Source of the DNA: Nomia melanderi
Lineage: Eukaryota > Arthropoda > Insecta > Hymenoptera > Halictidae
NCBI RefSeq assembly: GCF_051020985.1
Contig: NW_027475351.1
Coordinates: 1-64,000, forward strand
Direction of reading: 5' to 3'
DNA length: 64,000 nucleotides
Part shown: positions 52,440 to 64,000 of the stretch, in pieces
Numbering within the stretch: position 1 is the first letter of the stretch
How the letters are laid out: the number at the start of each line of letters is the position of its first letter
The notes under the pieces: generated by a model
Seen by the model: the letters and a program-made list of their open reading frames with translations, nothing else
Database searches by the model: none
Told to the model about the DNA's origin: nothing
Translations under genes and position numbers: made by a program

Positions 52440-55150
52440 TAAGAAAACTATTTAAAACTATATAAAACTCTATAAAACTATATAAAGCTATATAAAACTA
52501 TATAAAACTATATAAAACTATATATAACTATATAAAACTATATGAAAATATATAAAACTAAGAAAACTATATAAAACTATATAAAACTATATAAAACTAT
52601 ATAAAAAAATATAAAACTATTAAAACTATATATAACTATATAAAAGTATATAAAACTATATAAAAACAATATAAAACTATAATAAAAACTATATAAAACT
52701 ATATAAAACTATATAAAACTATATAAACCTATATAAAACTATATAAAAATATATAAAACTAACAAAACTATATAAAACTTTATAAAACTATATAAAACTA
52801 TATAAAACTTAGAAAACTATACAAAACTATATAAAGCTCTATAAAACAACATAAAACTATTTAAAAATGTAGAACCCTATAAAACTATATAAAACTATAT
52901 CAAACTATGAAAACATAACAAAACTATATAAACCTATGTAAAACTCTATAGAAATATATAAAACTATATAAAACTATATAAAACTATATAAAACTCTATA
53001 AAACTACATAAAACTATATAACACTATATAAAACTATATAAAACTATATAAAACAATATAAAACTATCAAAATTATATAAAACTATATATAAATATATAA
53101 AACTATATCAAACTAAGAAAACTATTTAAAACTATATAAAACTCTATAAAACTATATAAAACTATACAAAACTATGTAAAACTATATAAAACTTTATGAA
53201 ACTATATAAAACTAAGAAAACTATATAAAACTATATAAAACCTTATAAAAGTAATAAACTATATAAAACTATTTAAAACTTAGAAAACTATATAAAACTA
53301 TATAGAACTATATAAAACTATATAAAACTATATAAAACTATATAAAACTCTATAAAACTATATAAAAATGTTTAAAACTATATAAAACTATATAAAACTA
53401 CATATATCTATATAAAACTATATAAACTATATAAAACTATATAAAACTAAGAAAACAATATAAAACTATATAAAACTATATAAAACTATATAAAGCTATA
53501 TAAAACTATATAAAACAATATAAAAACTATCACAACTATATAAAACTATATTTAAATATATAAACTATATGAAACTATGAAACTATATAAAAGTATATAA
53601 ACTATATAAAAATAATAAAACTAACAAAACTATATAAAACTATATAACACTATATAAAACTATATAAAACTATATAAAACTATATAAAACTATATAAATC
53701 TATATAAAACTATATAAAACTATATAAAACTATATAAAACCATATAAATCTATGTAAAACTATATAAAACTATCAAAATTATATAAAACTATATATAAAT
53801 ATATAAAACTATATCAAACTAAGAAAACTATTTAAAACTATATAAACATCTATAAAACTATATAAAGCTATATAAAACTATATAAAACTATATAAAACTA
53901 TATATAACTATATAAAACTATATGAAAATATATAAAACTAAGAAAACTATATAAAACTATATAAAACTATATAAAACTATATAAAAAATATATAAAACTA
54001 TTAAAACTATATATAACTATATAAAAGTATATAAAACTATATAAAAACAATATAAAACTATATAAAACTATATAAAACTATATAAAACTATATAAAACTA
54101 TATAAACCTATATAAAACTATATAAAAATATATAAAACTAACAAAACTATATAAAACTTTATAAAACTATATAAAACTATATAAAACTTAGAAAACTATA
54201 CAAAACTATATAAAGCTCTATAAAACAACATAAAACTATTTAAAAATGTAGAACCCTATAAAACTATATAAAACTATATCAAACTATGAAAACATAACAA
54301 AACTATATAAACCTATGTAAAACTCTATAGAAATATATAAAACTATATAAAACTATATAAAACTATATAAAACTCTATAAAACTACATAAAACTATATAA
54401 CACTATATAAAACTATATAAAACTATATAAAACAATATAAAACTATCAAAATTATATAAAACTATATATAAATATATAAAACTATATCAAACTAAGAAAA
54501 CTATTTAAAACTATATAAAACTCTATAAAACTATATAAAACTATACAAAACTATGTAAAACTATATAAAACTTTATGAAACTATATAAAACTAAGAAACT
54601 ATATAAAACTATATAAAACCTTATAAAAGTAATAAAACTATATAAAACTATTTAAAACTTAGAAAACTATATAAAACTATATAGAACTATATAAAACTAT
54701 ATAAAACTATATAAAACTATATAAAACTCTATAAAACTATATAAAAATGTTTAAAACTATATAAAACTATATAAAACTACATATATCTATATAAAACTAA
54801 TATAAAACTATATAAAACTATATAAAACTAAGAAAACAATATAAAACTATATAAAACTATATAAAACTATATAAAGCTATATAAAACTATATAAAACAAT
54901 ATAAAACTATCACAACTATATAAAACTATATTTAAATATATAAAACTATATGAAACTATGAAAACTATATAAAAGTATATAAAACTATATAAAAATAAAT
55001 AAAACTAACAAAACTATATAAAACTATATAACACTATATAAAACTATATAAAACTATATAAAACTATATAAAACTATATAAATCTATATAAAACTATATA
55101 AAACTATATAAAACTATATAAAACCATATAAATCTATGTAAAACTATATA
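52440..55150 (+). repeat. 1.38-kb tandem higher-order duplication
   Basis: Copies are about 52440-53770 and 53820-55150. The offset is steady at 1379-1380 bp across markers GAACCCTATAAAAC (52872 and 54251), CTACATATATC (53400 and 54779) and TATCACAACTATATAAAAC (53531 and 54911). The near-constant offset and shared rare units indicate a recent duplication. Confidence 0.85.
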
Positions 55151-57372
55151 AAACGATTTAAAACTAATAAAACTATATAATACTATATAACACTATATAA
55201 AACTATAAAAAACTATAAAAAACTAACAAAACTATATAAAACTATATAGAACTATATAAAACTATATAAAACTATATAAAACTATATAAAACTCTATAAA
55301 ACTATATAAAACTATATAAAACTATATAAAACTATATAAAACTATATAAATCTATATAAAACTATATAAAACGATTAAAACTAATAAAACTATATAATAC
55401 TATATAACACTATATAAAACTATAAAAAACTATAAAAAACTAACAAAACTATGTAAAACTATATAAAACTATATAAAACTATATAAAACTATATAAAACT
55501 ATATAAAACTCTATAAAACATATAAAACTATATAAAACTATATAAAACTATATAAAACTATATAAAACTTTATGAAACTATATAAAACTAAGAAAACTAT
55601 ATAAAACTATATAAAACCTAATAAAAGAAATAAAACTATATAAAACTAACAAAACTATATAAAACTATATAAAACTATATAAAACTATATAAAGCTATAT
55701 AAAACTATATAAAACTCTATAAAACTATATAAAAATGTTTAAAACTATATAAAACTATATAAAACTACATATATCAATATAAAACTATATAAAACTATAT
55801 AAAACTATATAAAACTACATATATCTATATAAAACTATATAAAAATGTTTAAAACTATATAAAACTATATAAAACTACATATATCTATATAAAACTATAT
55901 AAAACTATATAAAACTATATAAAACTAAGAAACAATATAAAACTATATAAAACTATATAAAACTATATAAAGCTATATAAAACTATATAAATCAATATAA
56001 AACTATCACAACTATATAAAACTATATATAAATATATAAAACTATATAAAACTAAGAAAACTATATAAAAGTATATAAAACTATATAAAAATAAATAAAA
56101 CTAACAAAACTATATAAAACTATATAACACTATATAAAACTATATAAAACTATATAAAACTATATAAAACTATATAAATCTATATAAAACTATATAAAAC
56201 TATATAAAACTATATAAAACTATATAAAACTATGTAATCTATATAAAACTATATAAAACGATTTAAAACTAATAAAACTATATAATACTATATAACACTA
56301 TATAAAACTATAAAAAACTATAAAAAACTAACAAAACTATATAAAACTATATAAAACTATATAAAACTATATAAAACTATATAAAACTATATTTTATACT
56401 ATATAAAACATATAAAACTATATAAAACTATATAAAACTATATAAAACTATATAAAACTTTATGAAACTATATAAAACTAAGAAAACTTATAAAACTAAG
56501 AAAACTATATAAAACTATATAAAACTTTATGAAACTATATAAAACTAAGAAAACTATATAAAACTAAGAAAACTATATAAAACTATATAAAACCTAATAA
56601 AAGAAATAAATCTATATAAAACTAACAGAACTATATAAAACTATATAAAACTATATAAAACTATATAAAACTATATAAAGCTATATAAAACTATATAAAA
56701 CTCTATAAAACTATATAAAAATGTTTAAAACTATATAAAACTATATAAAACTACATATATCAATATAAAACTATATAAAACTATATAAAACTATATAAAA
56801 CTACATATATCTATATAAAACTATATAAAACTATATAAAACTATATAAAACTATATAAAGCTATATAAAACTATATAAAACAATATAAAACTGTCAAAAC
56901 TATATAAAACTATATATAAATATATAAAACTTTATAAAACTAAGGAAACTATATAAAAGTATATAAAACTATATAAAAATAAATAAAACTAACAAAACTA
57001 TATAAAACTATATAAAACTGTATAAAACAATATAAAGCTATCAAAACTATATAAAACTATATGTAACTATATAAAACTATATAAAACTAAGAACACTATA
57101 TAAAACTATATAAAACTATATAAAACTCTATAAAACTATATAAAACTATATAAGACTATATAAAACTAACAAAACTATATAAAACTATATAAAACTATAT
57201 AAAACTATATAAAGCTCTATAAAAACTATATAAAACTACATAAATCTATATAAAACTATAGAAAACTATATAAAACTAAGAAAACTATATAAAACAATAT
57301 AAAACTATCAAAACTATATAAAACTATATATAACTATATAAAACTATATGAAACTATATAAAACTTACAAAC
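55150..57372 (+). repeat. AT block next to the orientation switch, with roughly 1-kb repetition
   Basis: CTACATATATCAATATAAAA recurs at about 55767 and 56753 (offset 986). The CGATTTAAAACTAATAAAAC motif recurs at about 55152, 55372 (as CGATTAAAAC) and 56255. A single TATTTTATACTATATA interruption lies near 56390. The last units before the switch are ACTATATGAAAC, ACTATATAAAAC and TTACAAAC. Confidence 0.75.
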
Positions 57373-57380
57373 TTATATAG
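57365..57380. other. Orientation-switch junction of the AT minisatellite
   Basis: Forward units end in CTTACAAAC at 57372, and reverse units begin with TTATATAGTTTT at 57373. There is no spacer, no other sequence at the join and no extended perfect palindrome around it. Upstream, every unit reads ACTATATAAA. Downstream, every unit to the window end reads TTTATATAGT. It could be an inversion breakpoint, a head-to-head fusion of two arrays, or an assembly join. Confidence 0.9.
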
Positions 57381-57949
57381 TTTTATATAGTTTTGTTAAT
57401 TTTATATAGTTTTATATAGTTTTATATATTTTTATATAGTTTTATATAGTTTTAAATAGTTTTATACAGTTTAATATAGTTTTTATATAGTTTTATCGGT
57501 TTTTATATAGTTTTGTTAGTTTTATATAGTTTTATGTAGTTTTATAGAGTTTTGTTAGTTTTATATAGTTTTATATAGTTTTATATAGTTTTATATAGTT
57601 TTTATATGGTTTTATATAGTTTTATGGAGTTTTATATAGTTTTATATAGTTTTATATAGTTTTATATAGTTTTCCATAGTTTTATATAGTTTTTGTTAGT
57701 TTTATATAGTTTTATATAGTTTTATAGATATTTGTTAGTATTATATAGTTTTATATAGTTTTATATAGTTTTGTTAATTTTATATAGTTTTATATAGTTT
57801 TATATAGTTTTATATAGTTTTATATAGTTTTATGGAGTTTTAAATAGTTTTATATAGTTTTGTTAGTTTTATATAGTTTTATATAGTTTTATATAGTTTT
57901 ATATAGTTTTATATAGTTTTATATAGTTTTGTTAGTTTTATATAGTTTT

Positions 57950-58840
57950 ATATAGTTTTATATAGTTTTATATAGTTTTATGGAGTTTTATATAGTTTTA
58001 TATAGTTTTGTTAGTTTTATATAGTTGTAAATAGTTTTATATAGTTTTATATAGTTTTGTTAATTTTATATAGTTTTATATAGTTTTATATAGTTTTATA
58101 TAGTTTTATATAGTTTTATATAGTTTTATATAGTTTTCCATAGTTTTATACAGTTTTGTTAGTTTTATATAGTTTTATATAGTTTTATATAGTTTTATAT
58201 AGTTTTCCATAGTTTTATATAGTTTTGTTAGTTTTATATAGTTTTATATAGTGTTATAGAGTTTTGTTAGTTTTATATAGTTTTATATAGTTTGATATAG
58301 TTTTATATAGTTTTATATAGTTTTATATAGTTTTATGGAGTTTTATATAGTTTTATATAGTTTTGTTAGTTTTATATAGTTTTATATAGTTTTATATAGT
58401 TTTATATAGTTTTATATAGTTTTATATAGTTTTATGGAGTTTTATATAGTTTTATATAGTTTTGTTAGTTTTATATAGTTTGTAAATAGTTTTATATAGT
58501 TTTATATAATTTTGTTAATTTTATATAGTTTTATATAGTTTTATATAGTTTTATATAGTTTTATATAGTTTATATAGTTTTCATAGTTTTATACAGTTTT
58601 GTTAGTTTTATATAGTTTTATATAGTTTTATATAGTTTTATATAGTTTTCCATAGTTTTATATAGTTTTGTTAGTTTTATATAGTTTTATATAGTGTTAT
58701 AGAGTTTTGTTAGTTTTATATAGTTTTATATAGTTTTGAATAGTTCTATATAGTTTTATATAGTTTTATATAGTTTTATATAGTTTTATGGAGTTTTATA
58801 TAGTTTTATATAGTTTTGTTAGTTCTATATAGTTTTATAT
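57950..58840 (-). repeat. Roughly 445-bp tandem duplication in the inverted AT block
   Basis: Markers AGTTNTGTAAATAG (58026 and 58481), TTTCCATAG/TTTCATAG followed by TTTTATACAG (58136 and 58580), and AGTGTTATAGAGTTTTG (58251 and 58694) recur in order with offsets of 443-455 bp. The drift comes from single-base T-run changes and about one lost unit. Confidence 0.78.
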
Positions 58841-61800
58841 AGTTTTATATAGTTCTATAGAGTATTATATAGGTTTATATAGATTTATATAGTTTTATAC
58901 GGTTTATATAGTTTTATATAGTTATATATAGTTTTATATAATTCTATAGAGTTTTTTATAGGTTTATATAGTTTTATATAGGTTATATAGTTTTATATAG
59001 TTTTATATAGTTTTATATAGTTTTATATAGTTTTCCATAGTTTTATATAGTTTTGTATAGTTTTATATAGTTTTATATAGTTTTATATAGTTTTACATAG
59101 TTTAATATAGTTTTGTTAATTTTATATAGTTTTCCGTAGTTCTATATAGTTTTGTTAGTTTTATATGGTTTTATATAGTTTTATAGAGTTTTGTTAGTTT
59201 TATATAGTTTTATATAGTTTTATAGAATTTATATAGTTTCATATAGTTTTATTCGTTTTATATAGTTTTACATAGTTCTATATAGTTTTATATAGGTTTA
59301 TATAGTTTTTATATAGTTTTATATGGTTTTATATAGTTTTATATAGTTTTACATAGTTTAATATAGTTTTGTTAGTTTTATATAGTTTTATACAGTTTAA
59401 TATAGTTTTATATAGTTTTCCATAGTTTTATATAGTTTTGTTAGTTTTATATAGTTTTATATAGATTTATAGATATTTGTTAGTATTATATAGTTTTATA
59501 TAGTTTTATATAGTTTTGTTAATTTTATATAGTTTTATATATTTTTATATAGTTTTATATAGTTTTATATAGTTTTATATAGTTTTCCATAGTTTTATAT
59601 AGTTTTGTTAGTTTTATATAGTTTTATATAGTTTTATATAGTTTTATAGAGTTTTGTTAGTTTAATATAGTTTTATATAGTTTTATACAGTTTCATATAG
59701 TTCTATAGAGTTTTATATAGTTTTATATAGTTTTATATAGTTTTACATAGTTTTATATAGTTTTATATAGTTTTATATAGTTTTATGGAGTTTTATATAG
59801 TTTTATATAGTTTTGTTAGTTCTATATAGTTTTATATAGTTTTATATAGTTCTATAGAGTATTATATAGGTTTATATAGATTTATATAGTTTTATACGGT
59901 TTTATATAGTTTTATATAGTTATATATTGTTTTATATAATTCTATAGAGTTTTTTATAGGTTTATATAGTTTTATATAGGTTTATATAGTTTTATATAGT
60001 TTTATATAGTTTTATATAGTTTTATATAGTTTTCCATAGTTTTATATAGTTTTATATAGTTTTATATAGTTTTATATAGTTTTATATAGTTTAATATAGT
60101 TTTATATAGTTTTATATAGTTTTATGGAGTTTTATATAGTTTTATATAGTTATGTTGGTTTTTATATAGTTTTATATAGTTTTATATAGTTTTGTTAATT
60201 TTATATAGTTTTATATAGTTTTATATAGTTTTATATAGTTTTGTTAGTTTTATATAGCTTTATATAGTTTTGTATAGTTTTATATAGTTTTATATAGTTT
60301 TATATAGTTTTATATAGTTTTTATATAGTTTTATATAGTTTTATATAGTTTTATATATTTTTATATAGTTTTATATAGTTTTATATAGTTTTGTTAATTT
60401 TATATAGTTTTATATAGTTTTATATAGCTTTATATAGTTTTGTATAGTTTTATGTATTTTTATATAGTTTTATATAGCCATATATAGTTTTATATTGTTT
60501 TATATAGTTTATGCAGTTTTATAAAGTTTTATATAGTTTTGTTAGTTTTATATAGTTTTATTAGTTTTATATAGTTTTATCAGTTTTATATAGTTTTGTT
60601 AGTTTTATATAGTTTTATGTAGTTTTATAGAGTTTTGTTAGTTTTATATAGTTTTATATAGTTTTATATAGTTTTATATAGTTTTATGTAGTTTTATATA
60701 GTTTTATATAGTTTTATATAGTTTTATATAGTTTTATATAGTTTTATATAGTTTTATATAGTTTTCCGTAGTTCTATATGGTTTTGTTAGTTTTATATAG
60801 TTTTATATAGTTTTATAGAGTTTTGTTAGTTTTATGTAGTTTTATATAGTTTTATAGAATTTTATATAGTTTCATATAGATTTATTCGTTTTATATAATT
60901 TTACATAGTTCTATAGAGTTTTATATAGTTTTATATAGTTTTATATAGTTTTATATAGTTTTGTTAGTTTTATATAGTTTTATATAGTTTTATATAGTTC
61001 TATAGAGTTTTATATAGGTTTATATAGTTTTATATAGTTTTATATGGTTTTATATAGTTTTATATAGTTTTACATAGTTTTATATGGTTTTATATAGTTT
61101 TATGGAGTTTTATATAGTTTTATATAGTTTTATATAGTTTTCCATAGTTTTATATAGTTTTGTTAGTTTTATATAGTTTTATATAGTGTTATAGAGTTTT
61201 GTTAGTTTTATATAGTTTCATATAGTTTTGTATAGTTTTATATAGTTTTATATAGTTTTATATAGTTTTGTTAATTTTATATAGTTTTATATAGTTTTAT
61301 ATAGTTTTATATAGTTTTATATAGTTTTATATAGTTTTATATAGTTTTATATAGTTTTATATACTTTTATGGAGTTTTAAATAGTTTTATATAGTTTTGT
61401 TAGTTTTATATAGTTTTATATAGTTTTATATAGTTTTATGTAGTTTTCCGTAGTTCTATATAGTTTTGTTAGTTTATATAGTTTTATATAGTTTTATAGA
61501 GTTTTGTTAGTTTTATATAGTTTTATATAGTTTTATATAGTTTTATATAGTTTCATATAGTTTTCCATAGTTTTATATAGTTTTGTTAGTTTTATATAGT
61601 TTTATATAGTGTTATAGAGTTTTGTTGGTTTTATATAGTTTATATAGTTTTGTATAGTTTTATATAGTTTTGTTAATTTTTATAGTTTTATTAGTTTTAT
61701 ATAGTTTTATATAGTTTTCCGTAGTTCTATAGTTTTGTTAGTTTTATATAGTTTTATATAGTTTTATCTAGTTTTATATAGTTTTTATAGAGTTTTGTTA

Positions 61801-62900
61801 GTTTTATATAGTTTTATACAGTTTTATAGAATTTTATATAGTTTCATATAGTTTTATTCGTTTTATATAGTTTTACATAGTTCTATAGATTTTTATATAG
61901 GTTTATATAGTTTTATATAGTTTTATATAGTTTTATATAGTTTTCCATATTTTTATATAGTTTTGTTAGTTTTATATAGTTTTATATAGTTTTATAGAGT
62001 TTTGTTAGTTTTATATAGTATTGTTAATTTTATATAGTTTTATATAGTTTTATATAGTCTTATATAGTTTTATATAGTTTTATGTAGTTTTATATAGTTT
62101 TATATAGTTTTATATAGTTTTATACAGTTTTATATAGTTTTATATAGTTTATATAGCTTTATGGAGTTTTATATAGTTTTATATAGTTTTGTTAGTTTTA
62201 TATAGTTGTATATAGTTTTGTAAATTTTATATAGTTTTATATAGTTTTATATAGTTTTATATAGTTTTATATAGTTTTATATAGTTTTACATAGTTTTAC
62301 ATAGCTTTATATAGTTCTATAGAGGTTTATATAGGTTTATATAGTTTTATATAGTTTTATACGGTTTTATATAGTTTTATATAGTTATATATAGTTTTAT
62401 ATAATTCTATAGAGTTTTATATAGTTATATATAGTTTTATATAATTCTATAGAGTTTTATATAGTTTTTATATAGTTTTATTAGTTTTATATAGTTTTAT
62501 AGAGTTTTATATAGTTTTATTAGTTTTATATAGTTTTATATAGTTTTCCGTAGTTCTATATAGTTTTGTTAGTTTTACATAGTTTTATATAGTTTTATAT
62601 AGTTTTATATAGTTTTATGGAGTTTTATATAGTTTTATATAGTTTTGTTAGTTCTATATTGTTTTATATAGTTTTATATAGTTCTATAGAGTTTTATATA
62701 GGTTTATATAGTTTTATATAGTTTTATACGGTTTTATATAGTTTTATATAGTTATATATAGTTTTATATAATTCTATAGAGTTTTATATAGTTTTATATA
62801 GTTTTATTAGTTTTATATAGTTTTATAGAGTTTTATATAGTTTTATTTGTTTTATATGGTTTTGTATAGTTTTATATAGTTTTATATAGTTTTATATAGT
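58780..62900 (-). repeat. Dispersed block family in the inverted AT block
   Basis: A roughly 200-250-bp series occurs at about 58780-59040, 59780-60040 (offset 997) and 62615-62790, with a partial copy at 62310-62420. Its markers are TTTTATGGAG, TTTTGTTAGTTCTATAT, CTATAGAGTATTATATAGG or CTATAGAGTTTTATATAGG, TTTTATACGG, GTTATATATNG and ATAATTCTATAGAG. The shared order of rare units supports common ancestry by block copying. Confidence 0.75.
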
Positions 62901-64000
62901 TTTATATAGTTTTATATCGTTTTACATAGTTCTATAGAGTTTTATATAGGTTTATATAGTTTTATATAGTTTTATATAGTTTTGTTAGTTTTATATAGTT
63001 TTATATAGTTTTATATAGTTTTGTTAATTTTATAGTTTTATTAGTTTTATATAGTTTTATATAGTTTTCCATAGTTTTATATAGCTTTGTTAGTTTTATA
63101 TAGTTTTAAATAGTTTTATAGAGTTTTGTTAGTTTAATATAGTTTTATATAGTTTTATATAGTTTTATATAGTTCTATCGAGTTTTATATAGGTTAATAT
63201 AGTTTTATATAGTTTTATATAGTTTTATATAGTTTTATATAGTTTTATATAGTTTTATATAGTTTTATATAGTTTTATATAGTTTTATATAGTTTTATGG
63301 ATTTTAATATAGTTTTATATAGTTTTATTGGTTTTATATAGTTTTATATAGTTTTATGGAGTTTTATATATTTTTATATAGTTTTGTTAGTTTTATATAG
63401 TTTTATATAGTTTTATATAGTTTTATATAGTTTAATATAGTTTTATATATTTTTATATAGTTTTGTTAATTTTATATAGTTTTATATAGTTTTATATAGT
63501 TTTATATAGTTTTGATAATTTTATATAGTTTTATATAGTTTTATATAGTTTTATGTAGTTTTACATAGTTTTATATAGTTTTCCGTAGTTCTATATAGTT
63601 TTGTTAGTTTTATATAGTTTTATTTAGTTAAATAGAGTTTTGTTAGTTTTATATAGTTTTATATAGTTTTATAGAATTTTATATAGTTTTATATATTTTT
63701 ATATAGTTTTATATAGTTTTATATAGTTTTATATAGTTTTCCATAGTTTTATATAGTTTTGTTAGTTTTATATAGTTTTATATAGTTTTATAGAGTTTTG
63801 TTAGTTTAATATAGTTTTATATAGTTTTATATAGTTTTATATAGTTCTATAGAGTTTTATATAGGTTTATATAGTTTTATATAGTTTTATAGAGTTTTGT
63901 TAGTTTTATATAGTTTTATAGAGTTTTATATAGTTTTATTAGTTTTATATGGTTTTGTATAGTTTTATATAGTTTTATATAGTTTTATATAGTTTTATAT

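Larger units (their letters stand above)
39751..57372 (+). repeat. AT-rich 10-bp minisatellite, central block, forward orientation
   Basis: About 17.6 kb of ACTATATAAA repeats with 9-bp variants (ACTAACAAA, ACTAATAAA, ACTAAGAAA, ACTATCAAA) and the longer motif CGATTTAAAACTAATAAAAC. The orientation is the same as at 1-2327. The + strand has A far above T, and C far above G. No gene, no interspersed element and no piece of the 175-bp satellite is seen inside. Runs of perfect ACTATATAAA units occur, for example near 42950-43030 and 43265-43400. Confidence 0.97.
57373..64000 (-). repeat. AT-rich 10-bp minisatellite, right block, inverted orientation
   Basis: About 6.6 kb of TTTATATAGT, the reverse complement of ACTATATAAA, running off the window's right edge. 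Frequent variants are TTTGTTAGT and TTTGTTAAT (9 bp), TTTTCCATAGT, TTTTCCGTAGTTC, TTTTATGGAGT, TTCTATAGAGT, GTGTTATAGAGT and TTTTATACGGT. Those with CCATAG, CCGTAG and ATGGAG are common here, but I do not see their complements as recurrent units in the forward block. This suggests a separately evolved domain. No gene is seen. Confidence 0.96.

Noticed and set aside
39751..57372. Origin of replication or AT-rich replication element
   Set aside because: AT richness here is a property of the whole minisatellite. No unique element or initiator-binding pattern stands out.
57300..57450. A perfect palindrome or hairpin at the orientation switch
   Set aside because: The bases on either side of 57372/57373 are similar only through the repeat family. 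The order of unit variants is not mirrored around the join.

Overview
This window holds no gene that I can support. It is built entirely of tandem repeats: a 37.4-kb array of a 175-bp, roughly 53% GC satellite, set inside much longer arrays of a roughly 10% GC, 10-bp minisatellite (unit ACTATATAAA). The repeat-only content, long arrays with higher-order duplications, nucleosome-sized monomer, and lack of operons, rRNA, tRNA or phage-like genes point to eukaryotic heterochromatin, such as a centromeric, pericentromeric or sex-chromosome block. I do not recognise either repeat family and cannot name the species or clade.

Layout: (1) 1-2327, AT minisatellite with ACTATATAAA on the + strand. (2) About 2328-39750, the 175-bp satellite: about 213.9 head-to-tail monomers, all in one orientation, with only about 15 bp of net length drift over 213 units. 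(3) 39751-57372, the AT minisatellite again in the same orientation as block 1. It is organised in duplicated blocks of about 0.5, 0.57, 1.0, 1.38, 1.71 and 1.94 kb spacing. (4) 57373-64000, the same AT family in the opposite orientation (TTTATATAGT). It has its own variant units, so it is not simply a folded-back copy of block 3.

Within the 175-bp array, monomers are mosaics of a few alternative sequence blocks. The clearest is a 45-bp block with two alternative forms of equal length, A and B. Many multi-monomer segments recur at offsets that are close to whole multiples of 175 bp: 525, 1046, 1224, 2446, 3322, 4375, 4724, 4900, 5775, 7176, 7526, 9963 and 28862 bp. The stretch 30490-35004 is a patchwork of segments that match at least six other places in the array. 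This is the signature of repeated unequal exchange, gene conversion or template switching in register. Edge monomers, especially after about 36.6 kb, are more diverged than central ones, as is usual for satellite arrays.

Open reading frames of about 60-157 codons occur on both strands every 175 bp. They are a by-product of the monomer: its length is 3n+1 and its consensus stops are few. They commonly begin only at TTG or GTG, and I do not annotate them as genes. All coordinates of duplication edges come from reading by eye and are good to about 10-40 bp.
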